A stretch of 64,000 nucleotides of DNA from GCA-2711565 sp963664245 (GCA_963664245.1 OY760934.1:3348001-3412000); one strand, 5' to 3'; counted from the first letter of the stretch, positions 5,996 to 15,434 are shown. Numbers and translations: made by a program. The notes: generated from the letters alone by a model not told the origin.

Positions 5996-8900
5996 ACATA
6001 AAAGAATTAGTTGAAAAATATGAGTCCGACAGGGACAATTGCTTAAAGTCCGGTTACAATGAAACCCAGGTTAGAAATGACTTTATTGACCCTTTATTAA
6101 AGTGTTTCGGCTGGGATGTTGACAATACCAAGGGAAAGACACATTTTTTACGTGATGTAATTCAGGAAGAATACATTGAAGTTGAAGATTCAAAAACAAA
6201 GAAGAATCCAGACTATACACTTCGTGTCAATGGAACACGTAAACTTTTTGTAGAGGTTAAAAAACCTTCTGTAAACATTAACAATTCTTCTAAAGCAGCT
6301 TTTCAAACAAGAAGATATGGATGGAATGCAAATCTTGGAATTTCAATCTTAACAAATTTTGAGAATTTAATTATCTACGACTGTAGATTAAAGCCAAATT
6401 CCACAGATAATGAACACGTTGCCAGAGTAAAAGTATTCCACTACTCAGAATATGAAAGTGCATCTAAAGAATTAAATCAAATAATTTCTTTTGATTCTGC
6501 ACACTCAGGAACACTCGACAATTTATTTTCAACATACGAAAGACGAGGAGAAACTTTTGATGATTATTTTCTATCTCAAATAGAAGATTGGAGACAGCGA
6601 TTAGCAATTTCAGCTTTACACAACAATGAAGACCTGGAAAGTCAAGATATTAATTTTCTAATACAAAGACTTCTTAATAGAATAATTTTCCTTCGAATTT
6701 GCGAAGACAGGACAATTGAAAAATTCGAAACCCTAAAAAGTATTTCTAATTATGATGAACTAAAAGCTTTATTTGAGCAGTCCGATAGAAAATTTAATTC
6801 AGGTCTATTTGATTTTATTGAGGATACATTATCGCAAACAATAAATATTGATGCAGAAACGCTTATCTCTGTTTTTAATGAATTGTATTACCCTCTAAGT
6901 CCTTATGATTTTTCAGTTGTAGACCCAGCAATCTTAAGCCAGATATATGAACGTTTTCTGGGAAGCAGAGTTATAATTGATGATGAACGCCAATTGTCAA
7001 TTGTCATGGAACCAGAAGTTTCTGCTTCAAATGGTGTTGTTCCTACTCCGAAACTTATTGTTGAACAGATTATTAAAGACACGCTGACACCTTTAGTATC
7101 AGAAAAGACTTTTAAAGAACTTAAGAACCTCAAAGTTGCTGACATTTGCTGTGGTTCGGGTACTTTTTTGATTTCAGCATACGATTTTCTTCTTGAAAAG
7201 TATTTGATAACAATTTCTAATGAAAAAATAGAAGATAAAGATATTGTATATCTAACGGAAGATTCAACTTATGTTTTAACTCTAAAAGGAAAACGTAATA
7301 TCCTTGAAAGCAATATTTTTGGTGTTGACATAAATCCTTATGCAAAAGAAGTTAGTGAATTTAGTTTGTTGCTGAAATTACTCGAAGGTGAAAATGAAGC
7401 TACTGTCAATGATTATTTAAATCAATTTGATGATAAGTTACTTCCTAACTTAAGTAGGAACATTAAATGCGGAAATTCTTTAGTCGACTCGAAATTTTAT
7501 GAGTTCATGCCAGAAACCGTGGATGATGATGACGTATTGTTTCGTATTAATCCTTTCGATTGGGAAACTGAATATCCATTTCTAAATGAAACACATGGAT
7601 TTGATGCAATTATTGGGAATCCGCCTTATGTTAGAATTCAAAATCTCGTAAAATATTCACCTGAAGAAGTATTGTATTACCAGTCAACTATCTCTGGATT
7701 TGATGTGGCTAAAAATGATACAATTGACAAGTACTATGTATTTATTCAAAAAGCAATCACATTATTAAACGATAGCGGATATCTTGGATATATTATACCT
7801 CATAAATTCTTTTTAATCAAAGGCGGTAAAGCTCTTAGAAATTACATTACAGACAATTGCAATATTTCCAAAATAACTCATTTTGGAGTGTCGCAGGTTT
7901 TTCCAGGAAAATCTACTTATACCGCGATAATTGTATTAAAAGTAGAAAAGCACGAAAAGTTTTCATTCAAAAGAATTAAATCAATTTCAGCAAAAACACT
8001 TGAGGATGAAAGTAATTCTGTTGAGTATAAGAATGAAAACTACACATCAGAACCTTGGGTTTTTCTTAATCCCGAAACCGAACAAGTTTTTGATAAGCTT
8101 AGGAGTCCACAAACAAAACCATTAAAAGACTTAGCTGAAATTTGCGTTGGCTTACAAACTAGTGCTGATAAAGTATATATTTTCCAACCAGAAGGAGAAA
8201 CAGAAGAAACTTTTATTTTCACTAAACAAGGTAAACGTTGGGAAATTGAGAAAGGAATATGTTTACCGGCATTATATGATTTGTCGTTTGGATTATTCGA
8301 CGCATTAAGCGGAAATGCTCAGTTAATTTTTCCGTACAATATCAACAAAGATAAAGCAGATGTATTTAGTGAAGACTTCTTGACGGCTCACTTTCCTTTA
8401 GCTCTTACATACTTGAAAGAATATAAGGAATCATTAGAAAAAAGAAGCTTACAAGGTAATGAACCAGTTTGGTATCAATTTGGGCGGTCTCAAAGCTTGA
8501 CTAAATTCCATAATACAGAGAAACTAATTTGGTCAGTATTATCAACGGAACCACCGTACACAATTGATAAAAATAATTTGCAGTTTACAGGTGGAGGTAA
8601 CGGTCCTTACTACGGATTAATAAATAACTCTGATTATTCTTTGTACTACTTCTTAGGAATTCTTTCGCATCCATTAATTGAAAATATGGTGAAATCCGGG
8701 GCAAGTGAATTTAGAGGGTCTTATTACTCTCATGGTAAACAGTTTATTGAAAACTTACCGATTAGAACCATTGATATGTCTGTGGATTCGGAAAAGGAAA
8801 TCTATCTACAGATTATTAAAATAGTCAAAAACCAAGTCAGTACTAAAGAAAAAATCAAATCAGCCAGTTATGGCACAAAAAGAAACGTCTTGCAAAGAAA

Positions 8901-9021
8901 AATAGATACTTTACAAAATCAGTTGATTCTATTAATTAACAAGTTGTATGGAATTTCAAATGATGAATTTAATGCTGTTATGCAAGATGAAATGTTTACA
9001 AAATTTTCAACTGCAGAGTGA
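5992..9021 (+). CDS. Type IIG-like restriction endonuclease/methyltransferase fusion
   Basis: A 1009-residue protein combining DNA cleavage and N6-adenine methylation, of the Eco57I-like architecture. The N-terminal PD-(D/E)xK nuclease has P73-D74 in NPDYTLRV and E88-V-K90 in LFVEVKKP. A helical connector follows, then the methyltransferase with SAM motif I ADICCGSGTF (about 383-392) and catalytic motif IV IIGNPPYV (about 541-548). The last 300 residues are the likely target-recognition region. The start overlaps the controller gene by 4 bases. The next methyltransferase gene starts on its stop codon. It probably needs the partner methyltransferase for full self-protection (known for Eco57I-type systems, inferred here). 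Confidence 0.88.
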   Translation: MNIKELVEKYESDRDNCLKSGYNETQVRNDFIDPLLKCFGWDVDNTKGKTHFLRDVIQEEYIEVEDSKTKKNPDYTLRVNGTRKLFVEVKKPSVNINNSSKAAFQTRRYGWNANLGISILTNFENLIIYDCRLKPNSTDNEHVARVKVFHYSEYESASKELNQIISFDSAHSGTLDNLFSTYERRGETFDDYFLSQIEDWRQRLAISALHNNEDLESQDINFLIQRLLNRIIFLRICEDRTIEKFETLKSISNYDELKALFEQSDRKFNSGLFDFIEDTLSQTINIDAETLISVFNELYYPLSPYDFSVVDPAILSQIYERFLGSRVIIDDERQLSIVMEPEVSASNGVVPTPKLIVEQIIKDTLTPLVSEKTFKELKNLKVADICCGSGTFLISAYDFLLEKYLITISNEKIEDKDIVYLTEDSTYVLTLKGKRNILESNIFGVDINPYAKEVSEFSLLLKLLEGENEATVNDYLNQFDDKLLPNLSRNIKCGNSLVDSKFYEFMPETVDDDDVLFRINPFDWETEYPFLNETHGFDAIIGNPPYVRIQNLVKYSPEEVLYYQSTISGFDVAKNDTIDKYYVFIQKAITLLNDSGYLGYIIPHKFFLIKGGKALRNYITDNCNISKITHFGVSQVFPGKSTYTAIIVLKVEKHEKFSFKRIKSISAKTLEDESNSVEYKNENYTSEPWVFLNPETEQVFDKLRSPQTKPLKDLAEICVGLQTSADKVYIFQPEGETEETFIFTKQGKRWEIEKGICLPALYDLSFGLFDALSGNAQLIFPYNINKDKADVFSEDFLTAHFPLALTYLKEYKESLEKRSLQGNEPVWYQFGRSQSLTKFHNTEKLIWSVLSTEPPYTIDKNNLQFTGGGNGPYYGLINNSDYSLYYFLGILSHPLIENMVKSGASEFRGSYYSHGKQFIENLPIRTIDMSVDSEKEIYLQIIKIVKNQVSTKEKIKSASYGTKRNVLQRKIDTLQNQLILLINKLYGISNDEFNAVMQDEMFTKFSTAE

Positions 9022-10667
9022 TGGGATTAGTCAAAGATAAATTATCAGCTGAAAAGTTAAGAGGTGGCTATTACACACCAAAGGCTATTACCGACTTTTT
9101 ATGTCGTTGGAGTATAGATGATAAAACACAAACTGTATTAGAGCCTAGTTGTGGTGATGGAAATTTTATTGAATCTGCAATTTTGCGTTTTAATGAACTA
9201 GGTTTAAAGGGAAAAGAACTTAAAGGAAAAATAAAAGGTATTGAACTTTTAGAAGAAGAGTCGCTTAAAGCAAAACAACGTGCTGCGAACTTAGGTCTCA
9301 ATTCGAATACTATAGAAAATCAAGATTTTTTTAACTTCATAAAAAACAATAACACAGTAAAATATGATACGATAATTGGGAATCCACCATTTATTAGATA
9401 TCAGAATTTTCCAGAAGAGCATCGCAGTATTGCTATTGAGATGATGCAGTCTCTTGGGTTAAATCCCAATAAACTTACTAATATTTGGGTTCCATTCCTT
9501 GTTGTCTCTTCATCATTACTAAGTAATAATGGGAAAATGGCAATGGTAATTCCTGCTGAATTATTTCAAGTTAAATATGCAGCTGAAACAAGAATTTATT
9601 TATCCAAATTTTTCGAAAGAATTACCATCTTAACTTTTAAAAAACTAGTATTTGAAAATATTCAGCAAGAAGTTGTATTACTTCTGTGTGAGAAAAGTGT
9701 AACGCATGGACTAGGAATAAGGGTTATTGAATGTGAAAATTTAGATGCTTTAAGGACTATTGACTTTGAAAAAATAAATGGTTCAAATGTTAAACCAATT
9801 GACCATAGCTCAGAAAAGTGGACAAAGTATTTTTTGACAGAAAAGGAAATTAATCTTCTAAAGAATCTTAAGTCGGATGATAGAATAGTATCATGTGGTG
9901 ATATTCTTGATGTTGATGTTGGACTAGTTACTGGTAGGAACGAATTTTTTATGCTTAAAGAAGAGCAAGTTAAAGAGTGGAACTTAGAGAAATATACAAT
10001 TCCAGTAGCTAGTAAGTCAAATCAGTTAAAAGGAATTACTTTTTCTAAAAATGATTTTTCTAAAAACTCGAAAGCACAAAATTCAATTCATTTATTTATA
10101 CCTCCGAATGTAGAATTTGATGAGTTGCCTGAGGTTTGCCAAAAATACATACGATATGGTGAAGAAATGCAATTCAATACAGGGTATAAAACTAGAATTC
10201 GTAAACGTTGGTATATAACGCCTTCTTTATGGGTTCCCGCTGCATTCGCATTACGTCAAGTAGGTGATTATCCGAAACTTATTCTTAACGAGACAGGGGC
10301 ATCATCAACAGATACAATTCATCGTGTTAGATTTAAGACTGATGTAAATCGCCAATCTCTCGTTATATCATTTATAAATTCGCTTTCATTCGCTTTCTCC
10401 GAAATTACTGGACGTAGTTATGGTGGTGGTGTACTGACATTTGAACCCACTGAAATTGAAGAAATAAAAATGCCAAAACCGATTGATTTGAATCTGGATT
10501 TTCAATTAATTGATTCTTTAATCAGAAAGCGGAAAATTGAAGAGGTGTTGGATATTGTCGATAAAGAGCTACTTATAAAACAATATGGATTTGATGAAAA
10601 AGAAGTAAAACAGCTTCGTGAAATTTGGAGAAAATTGTCTAATAGAAGGATAAATAGAAAGAAATAA
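9021..10667 (+). CDS. N6-adenine DNA methyltransferase of the R-M system
   Basis: A 548-residue SAM-dependent DNA methyltransferase, probably the modification partner of the preceding enzyme. It opens with a GGYYTPKAITDFL segment typical of type I/IIG adenine methyltransferases. Motif I is VLEPSCGDGNF (about 40-50) and motif IV is IIGNPPFI (about 118-125). The remaining residues carry a probable target-recognition domain ending in a coiled C-terminus. The ATG at 9021 shares its A with the preceding stop (TGATG). A GTG three bases earlier is possible. There is no nuclease motif at the N-terminus. It ends about 120 bases before the attC2 core. Confidence 0.87.
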   Translation: MGLVKDKLSAEKLRGGYYTPKAITDFLCRWSIDDKTQTVLEPSCGDGNFIESAILRFNELGLKGKELKGKIKGIELLEEESLKAKQRAANLGLNSNTIENQDFFNFIKNNNTVKYDTIIGNPPFIRYQNFPEEHRSIAIEMMQSLGLNPNKLTNIWVPFLVVSSSLLSNNGKMAMVIPAELFQVKYAAETRIYLSKFFERITILTFKKLVFENIQQEVVLLLCEKSVTHGLGIRVIECENLDALRTIDFEKINGSNVKPIDHSSEKWTKYFLTEKEINLLKNLKSDDRIVSCGDILDVDVGLVTGRNEFFMLKEEQVKEWNLEKYTIPVASKSNQLKGITFSKNDFSKNSKAQNSIHLFIPPNVEFDELPEVCQKYIRYGEEMQFNTGYKTRIRKRWYITPSLWVPAAFALRQVGDYPKLILNETGASSTDTIHRVRFKTDVNRQSLVISFINSLSFAFSEITGRSYGGGVLTFEPTEIEEIKMPKPIDLNLDFQLIDSLIRKRKIEEVLDIVDKELLIKQYGFDEKEVKQLREIWRKLSNRRINRKK

Positions 10668-10688
10668 ATTGCACATGCTTCGTATCCA

Positions 10689-10746
10689 TACACATTGTCA
10701 AGTCGCACAAAAAAGCTTACGCTCAGACCAAAACTTGCCAAAGAGT
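10689..10746 (+). repeat. Right copy of imperfect direct repeat flanking the R-M genes
   Basis: This segment repeats, in order, the blocks TCGCACAAA, GACCAAAA and TTGC-AAAGAG seen at 5529-5576. It lies between the methyltransferase stop and attC2. It may be a relic of an older boundary around the R-M genes or a duplicated regulatory segment. Confidence 0.55.
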
Positions 10747-10789
10747 ATGGCTGCTCCAACACACAGACAGACTAAGGAAAAAAGCACGA

Positions 10790-10922
10790 AAACACAACAA
10801 TCTGTATATGTCATAGCCGGTTTTGAGGGTATTTGTAGGTTCATCTCCCGCATCAATTTCCTCTCGGGTTGACAGGGAAGTAGCCCGCAATCGGCTACGC
10901 CACATACAAGTAACCGTTAGCG
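10790..10922 (+). other. attC2-like site (end of cassette C2)
   Basis: The end core AAACACAAC (10790-10798) is complementary to the C2 start GTTGTGTTT (5484). The inner left arm has TGTATATG then ATAGCCGG. The right arm has CGGCTACG then CACATACAAG, followed by the next core GTTAGCGG (10916). The arms pair imperfectly, as in integron attC sites, with a variable centre. Total length is about 132 bp. Confidence 0.78.
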
Positions 10923-10954
10923 GTAATGGTAAACTACACAAAATAACAACGTCA

Positions 10955-12841
10955 ATGAACTCAAACTTAATAGAAATTATATCCCAATATTTAAAAATTG
11001 AAACTAACTACGCCATAATAATCAATGGAGATTATGGGGTTGGGAAAACACACTTTTTTAAAAATGAGTTAAGTCCCATAATTCGTAAAATTTCCTTACC
11101 AAAAGATGAGCAGAAAAAATATACACCAATTCATATTTCATTATTTGGGTTTAAAACATTAGAGGAAATTCAGACAGCCATTTTCGTTGAACTTTTCCCA
11201 ATTCTAAAAAATAAAAATCTAAAATTGGCTGCGGGGATAGGAAAATCTATAATTCGAGGAATCGCTCAATTAAATGGAGCTGGAGACATTGATAAATACA
11301 TTGGGGATATTACGCAAGACACTGACAATTGGCTAAATTATGATGAATTAGTTATATGTTTTGATGACTTAGATAGGAAAAGTGAATCTCTAGATATTCG
11401 AGATGTATTTGGCTTCATAAATTCTTTAGTGGAGAATCAAGGTGTTAAAATTCTTTTTATTGCCAATGAAGAACAACTAATAAAAGACGAAAATTATTCT
11501 TCCACAATTCGGGAAAAAGTAATAGGAGTTTCCGTTTTATATGCGCCAAATCCGTCAGTTATTTATAATCAAATTATTTCTGACAGGTATCAAGCAAGTT
11601 CCAAAATTTACTTCGACTTCCTACTTCAATATAAACCCGAAATTGTTGCTGCTATCGAGAAAAACAAAAATAATTTAAGAAATCTAATATTCTTTCTGGA
11701 ACATTTTAGAACAATCTTTTACGCATTAGAAAAGTCCTTTTCTGAAGATAAAGAATTCAGGGTTCTTAAAGAAGAGAAACAAAAGTCGGTTCTTTATTTT
11801 AGCCTTGCGATTTCCATTGAATATAAATTGGGATTACTTAATTCCACTAATGCGGAGAAAATAAGAGATACATCTAATATTTTACTTCCAAATGATATTA
11901 AAATGCTAAACCTTCTTGACTCAAATAAAAATCAGGATGAACAAAAGCCCGAACCCACATATATAGAATTATTTAAAGAGAAATATTATTCAGATTACAA
12001 TTATTACTTTTTTAAATCTGTCTTTGATTACATAACTGGTTCAAAGGCATTTGATGTTAACAATTTAAAAAATGAGTTAAACAGTCATTTTATTACCGAA
12101 GAAGGGAAACTTCCTAAGCAGGAATTATTGTTAAAAGAGTTAGGTTATCTTGACTGTTTAAAATTATCAAATAAAGATTATAGGAAAAAAACTTATGGAC
12201 TTCTTTCATATGTGGATGATAGTCTGTTTCAGCTGAATCAATATGGAACAGTATTTCATTTTGTAACGAGGTTCGACAATATGTTGAATCTTGACCTTAA
12301 TAATTTAAAAGAAAGATTTAAGAAGGGAATCAGAAAAGGTATTCCTAAATACAAATACAGAATGGATTTAGGATTTTATATGACAGTAAGTTCTGACTCC
12401 GAATTTGTCGAGGATTTGACTGAAATTGTCCAGTATTGTTTAGAAATTAATAGTTCATTAAATAAAAATTCAGAAAAAGAAGAAATTGAAAATTATCTAT
12501 TTCTACTTGAATCTGATTTTGAAGCCTTTGATACAAAAACTCTTAACAGAGACAGTCAAATACGGTTTACACCTTTTTGGTTGCAATATGACATTAATAA
12601 AGTTTATCGAATTATTCGTAACCTAAAGAATGACCAAATTTGGAGACTTGCACACTATTTTAGAGATAGATATCGCAGACATATTTATAAAGAAATCTTG
12701 CCTGAAAAAGAATTTGTTGCTACCCTTTTAAGTCTAATTAATAATGGGACAAAGGAAAGAGCTAAAAAAAATCTTGAAAATGCAAGTTTGCATTATCTTT
12801 CTAAATGCTTAAATGATAGCTTGTTAAATTTTGAAGAATAA
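10955..12841 (+). CDS. KAP-like P-loop NTPase of cassette C3
   Basis: A 628-residue protein resembling KAP-family P-loop ATPases, some of which act in phage defence. Walker A is GDYGVGKTHFF (near residue 25) and Walker B is ELVICFDDLDR (about 130-140), followed by a sensor-like segment KILFIANEEQL. The long C-terminal part is helical and charged with no recognised domain. No transmembrane segment is obvious, unlike many KAP proteins. The start chosen is the ATG at 10955, because the open frame before it runs through the attC2 site. It is the only gene of its cassette. A defence role is inferred from fold and setting. Confidence 0.7.
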   Translation: MNSNLIEIISQYLKIETNYAIIINGDYGVGKTHFFKNELSPIIRKISLPKDEQKKYTPIHISLFGFKTLEEIQTAIFVELFPILKNKNLKLAAGIGKSIIRGIAQLNGAGDIDKYIGDITQDTDNWLNYDELVICFDDLDRKSESLDIRDVFGFINSLVENQGVKILFIANEEQLIKDENYSSTIREKVIGVSVLYAPNPSVIYNQIISDRYQASSKIYFDFLLQYKPEIVAAIEKNKNNLRNLIFFLEHFRTIFYALEKSFSEDKEFRVLKEEKQKSVLYFSLAISIEYKLGLLNSTNAEKIRDTSNILLPNDIKMLNLLDSNKNQDEQKPEPTYIELFKEKYYSDYNYYFFKSVFDYITGSKAFDVNNLKNELNSHFITEEGKLPKQELLLKELGYLDCLKLSNKDYRKKTYGLLSYVDDSLFQLNQYGTVFHFVTRFDNMLNLDLNNLKERFKKGIRKGIPKYKYRMDLGFYMTVSSDSEFVEDLTEIVQYCLEINSSLNKNSEKEEIENYLFLLESDFEAFDTKTLNRDSQIRFTPFWLQYDINKVYRIIRNLKNDQIWRLAHYFRDRYRRHIYKEILPEKEFVATLLSLINNGTKERAKKNLENASLHYLSKCLNDSLLNFEE

Positions 12842-12846
12842 CCACA

Positions 12847-12981
12847 TACCGCTAACAAAGTACATATTTCAGAGCGGGGTTGGTGCGGTTTGTAACTGCG
12901 GATTCTTGCATCATCGTTCCGTCCTGCCGGACAGGAACGAAGCTCCGAAATCCGCTCCGCAACATGTACCAACCGTTAGCC
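12847..12981 (+). other. attC3-like site (end of cassette C3)
   Basis: The end core TACCGCTAAC (12847-12856) is complementary to the C3 start GTTAGCGGTA (10916). The left arm AGTACAT pairs with ATGTACC near the right end, before the next core GTTAGC (12975). The GC-rich centre contains its own hairpin (TTCC-GTCC / GGAC-A-GGAA) and a GGATT/AATCC pair, giving an extended cruciform of about 132 bp. Confidence 0.82.
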
Positions 12982-13028
12982 GCAAGCAAGAAACGAGCTG
13001 CAAAATTGTAACAATATAAAACAAGATT

Positions 13029-13451
13029 GTGAATCCAATAATCGACCATATTCAGATAACAGTAAAAGACTTAAAAATAGCCGAGAAGTTTTATGATAAA
13101 TTTCTACCTATTGTCGGATTTGATATAAATAATAAAGTAACTGCATTTATTAAAGAGCATGATTTTCATGTAATTGAATATACTCATGATTTATTAGCTT
13201 TTGCGATTACGTCGCCAAGAGAAGCATTTAAGGATGATATAATAAACCGCAGAAAGCCTGGAGCTTTACATCATTTAGCATTTAAAGCGGATACCAGAGA
13301 AGATGTTGATAAAGCTTATAAAGAGTTAATTAAGATTGGTGCTAAAATTGTTTCTGAACCTCAAATTCATGCAGAGTACAGCCCTGATTATTATGCTGTT
13401 TACTTTAAAGATTTAGAGAATATAAAATATGAAATTGTTTGTACCTCTTGA
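13029..13451 (+). CDS. VOC/glyoxalase-fold protein (cassette C4, first gene)
   Basis: A 140-residue vicinal-oxygen-chelate family protein of the glyoxalase/bleomycin-resistance/dioxygenase fold. It opens with IDHIQITVKDLKIAEKFYDK, the typical first beta-alpha-beta unit, and carries GALHHLAFKADTREDV in the second module and YYAVYFKDLENIKYEIV at the end. Potential metal ligands are His in IDHIQ, His in HHLAF and Glu in KYEIV. The start is GTG, since no ATG fits the module's N-terminus. The substrate is unknown. It shares cassette C4 with a second VOC-like gene 23 bases downstream. VOC genes are common integron cargo (general knowledge). Confidence 0.8.
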   Translation: MNPIIDHIQITVKDLKIAEKFYDKFLPIVGFDINNKVTAFIKEHDFHVIEYTHDLLAFAITSPREAFKDDIINRRKPGALHHLAFKADTREDVDKAYKELIKIGAKIVSEPQIHAEYSPDYYAVYFKDLENIKYEIVCTS

Positions 13452-13474
13452 TAACAATTAAGTAAAAACAAAAA

Positions 13475-13858
13475 ATGGAAAAATTAAGACTCGAACATGA
13501 ATTACCAGAATCGATAGAAAAGTGGGGATGGAAATATCACCATTTAGGAATTCCTACAGATAAGAAAATGCCAAATGAGAAATATTTACCACAATTTAAA
13601 TTTTATGTCTCAGGATTTACCACAAGTCCTTTTGGAATTGAATGGATGAGATTTGAGGAAGATAGCCCGATTGATAAATTAATACAAACAGTTCCTCACA
13701 TTGCATTTGAAGTTGAGAATTTAGATTTAGAATTAAAAAAACATGATTTAAATGTAATAACAGAACCTAATCTACCTTTAGATGGTATTCGAGTTGCAAT
13801 GATTGAGCACAACGGTGCACCAATTGAATTGATTGAATTTGAGAAAATTACAAAATAA
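13475..13858 (+). CDS. VOC-like protein (cassette C4, second gene)
   Basis: A 127-residue protein with a VOC-like pattern: WKYHHLGIPTD at residues about 19-29, VPHIAFEVENLDLEL in the middle, and IRVAMIEHNGAPIELIEF at the end. His residues in YHHLG and PHIAF and the Glu in IELIEF could form a metal site. The N-terminus has a short extension not seen in the neighbouring VOC gene. It follows that gene by 23 bases and was probably carried in with it. The stop codon lies 6 bases before the attC4 core. The substrate is unknown. Confidence 0.7.
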   Translation: MEKLRLEHELPESIEKWGWKYHHLGIPTDKKMPNEKYLPQFKFYVSGFTTSPFGIEWMRFEEDSPIDKLIQTVPHIAFEVENLDLELKKHDLNVITEPNLPLDGIRVAMIEHNGAPIELIEFEKITK

Positions 13859-13863
13859 TGCCA

Positions 13864-13998
13864 GCGGCTAACAGCCAATATACTTCATAGGCTGCAAAGT
13901 GGCACGGTAGATAGGAACGTAAGCCGCGATTTGTTATCTTTCATGGCAAAAACAGTGCGATGCAACGCCTACGAAAGCATATTGGCAACACGTTAGTG
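13864..13998 (+). other. attC4-like site (end of cassette C4)
   Basis: The end core GCGGCTAAC (13864-13872) is complementary to the C4 start GTTAGCCGC (12975). The left arm GCCAATATACTTCATAGGC pairs with the right arm region GCCTACGAAAGCATATTGGC, with mismatches, before the next core GTTAGTG (13992). Length is about 135 bp. Confidence 0.85.
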
Positions 13999-14021
13999 GC
14001 AATTAGGACACGCACCACACT

Positions 14022-15266
14022 ATGAGAAAGATTGGACTGATAATAACAATAGTGATTACACTGATTATTCTAAGGATAAATTTTAAGCTTCATTCAGAGA
14101 ATCATTCAATCCCTGAATCAAAAAATGATATTCTATTGCAGTTAAATTTCCTAGAAACGGAATTGAAAGAAAATAACCTAGGTGTTAGAATGCAAAGGAT
14201 ATTTCCTGAAGGTCTTGTATTTATAAACGCATTATATGGTTTAGCATGGTGTGAGTTAGCAATTTCTGATTCTACTGATTCAAAACTAAAGAAGAAGGCA
14301 ATAAATGAAGCTCTTTTCGCTTTTGATAATATTGATGCAGACAGAGCTAGATGGAGCTTTCCAAAATATTTGAATCCTGAGTATGGGATATTTTATAATG
14401 GTTGGAGAAACTACCTGTTGTCGAAAGTCTTTTGCATAGATAAGGAATTTGAGAATTCAGAATACTATTTCAGTAAACTACAAACTCAGAGTGATGCGAT
14501 TGCTAATGCAATAGACTCATCTCAAACTCCATACTTAGAATCATATGGAAGACAATCTTGGCCAGCCGATACTTATATTGCAATGGCTTCCCTTGCTAAT
14601 TATAACAAGGTGTTCGGTGCAAGATACAATCACAATATTAAACAATGGATGGAGAAGGTTTGCGAAAGGCTAGATACTAAAACTGGTATGATTCCTCATA
14701 AAGTAGATTCAAAAACTGGCAACTCGATTCAAGGAGCTCGTGGTTGTTCAATGATTCTGATGCTTAGGATGCTAGGGGAAATAGATGCCAAATTTGCGGA
14801 GGAGCAGTATAAATTGTTTGAAGACAATTTTGTGACTACGACATTCGGTTTACCCTCAATTAGAGAATACCCTAAAGGTCAAAAAGGATTGGGTGACATT
14901 GATTCTGGACCAGTAATATTTGGCGTTGGTTTTTCGGCGACTATTGTTGGGATTGGTACATTTGCAATGTATGACAATTTGGATCTTTCGAAGAGACAAT
15001 ATAAAACTATTAATGCATTCGGTTTTGTTAGAAAAACTAAAACGGCAAAAAAATATCTTTATGGTATTTTGCCAATGGCAGATGCATTTATTGCCTGGGG
15101 TAGAGCAACAGAATTAAGTTCCAAACCGGAATTAACTTATAACGATGAGAGATTTTGGCGCTTAAAATTTCATTTAATATCTGTAATCGTTTTAGTGCTT
15201 ATCTGGATGATTTACTTTAGAAAAAGGATCATAATACAAGCCAAAACTGCCACTAACAAAATGTAA
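14022..15266 (+). CDS. Membrane-anchored protein of unknown function (cassette C5)
   Basis: A 414-residue protein with a membrane segment at each end: residues about 5-19 (LIITIVITLIILRI) and about 381-397 (LISVIVLVLIWMIYF). The region between is about 350 residues with many Trp, Tyr and Gly-containing helical pairs. Blocks such as GARGCSMILMLRMLG and DIDSGPVIFGVGFSA recall alpha/alpha-toroid enzymes such as the linalool dehydratase-like group, but this is only a resemblance from memory. The orientation suggests a large extracytoplasmic domain. The last codons and the stop lie inside attC5, so recombination can alter its C-terminus. It is the only gene of its cassette. Confidence 0.65.
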   Translation: MRKIGLIITIVITLIILRINFKLHSENHSIPESKNDILLQLNFLETELKENNLGVRMQRIFPEGLVFINALYGLAWCELAISDSTDSKLKKKAINEALFAFDNIDADRARWSFPKYLNPEYGIFYNGWRNYLLSKVFCIDKEFENSEYYFSKLQTQSDAIANAIDSSQTPYLESYGRQSWPADTYIAMASLANYNKVFGARYNHNIKQWMEKVCERLDTKTGMIPHKVDSKTGNSIQGARGCSMILMLRMLGEIDAKFAEEQYKLFEDNFVTTTFGLPSIREYPKGQKGLGDIDSGPVIFGVGFSATIVGIGTFAMYDNLDLSKRQYKTINAFGFVRKTKTAKKYLYGILPMADAFIAWGRATELSSKPELTYNDERFWRLKFHLISVIVLVLIWMIYFRKRIIIQAKTATNKM

Positions 15267-15380
15267 ATTTAATGGCCAGGATGATGCTGATGCGAAACTT
15301 TATACTTTTACTAAATCAATTAACAGTGGGATATGGATGTGCTTTGAATTCGGCCACTAAAATTTACACAGACCGTTAGG
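15249..15380 (+). other. attC5-like site overlapping the end of the C5 gene
   Basis: The end core GCCACTAAC (15249-15257) is complementary to the C5 start GTTAGTGGC (13992). The left arm TGTAAATTTAATGGCC pairs with the right arm GGCCACTAAAATTTACA almost completely, before the next core GTTAGG (15374). The stop codon of the C5 gene (15264-15266) is within the left arm. Length is about 132 bp. Confidence 0.87.
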
Positions 15381-15434
15381 TGCAATTTAACGCTCCGTCT
15401 GGAAACCACTCGAAACGCAAACAAAATACAACTA

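Noticed and set aside
10823..10954. N-terminal extension of the KAP-like protein frame
   Set aside because: The 44 extra residues are encoded by the attC2 site, and the Met at 10955 fits the start of the NTPase domain.
12831..13049. Frames on both strands between C3 and C4
   Set aside because: They are read-through of the attC3 palindrome.
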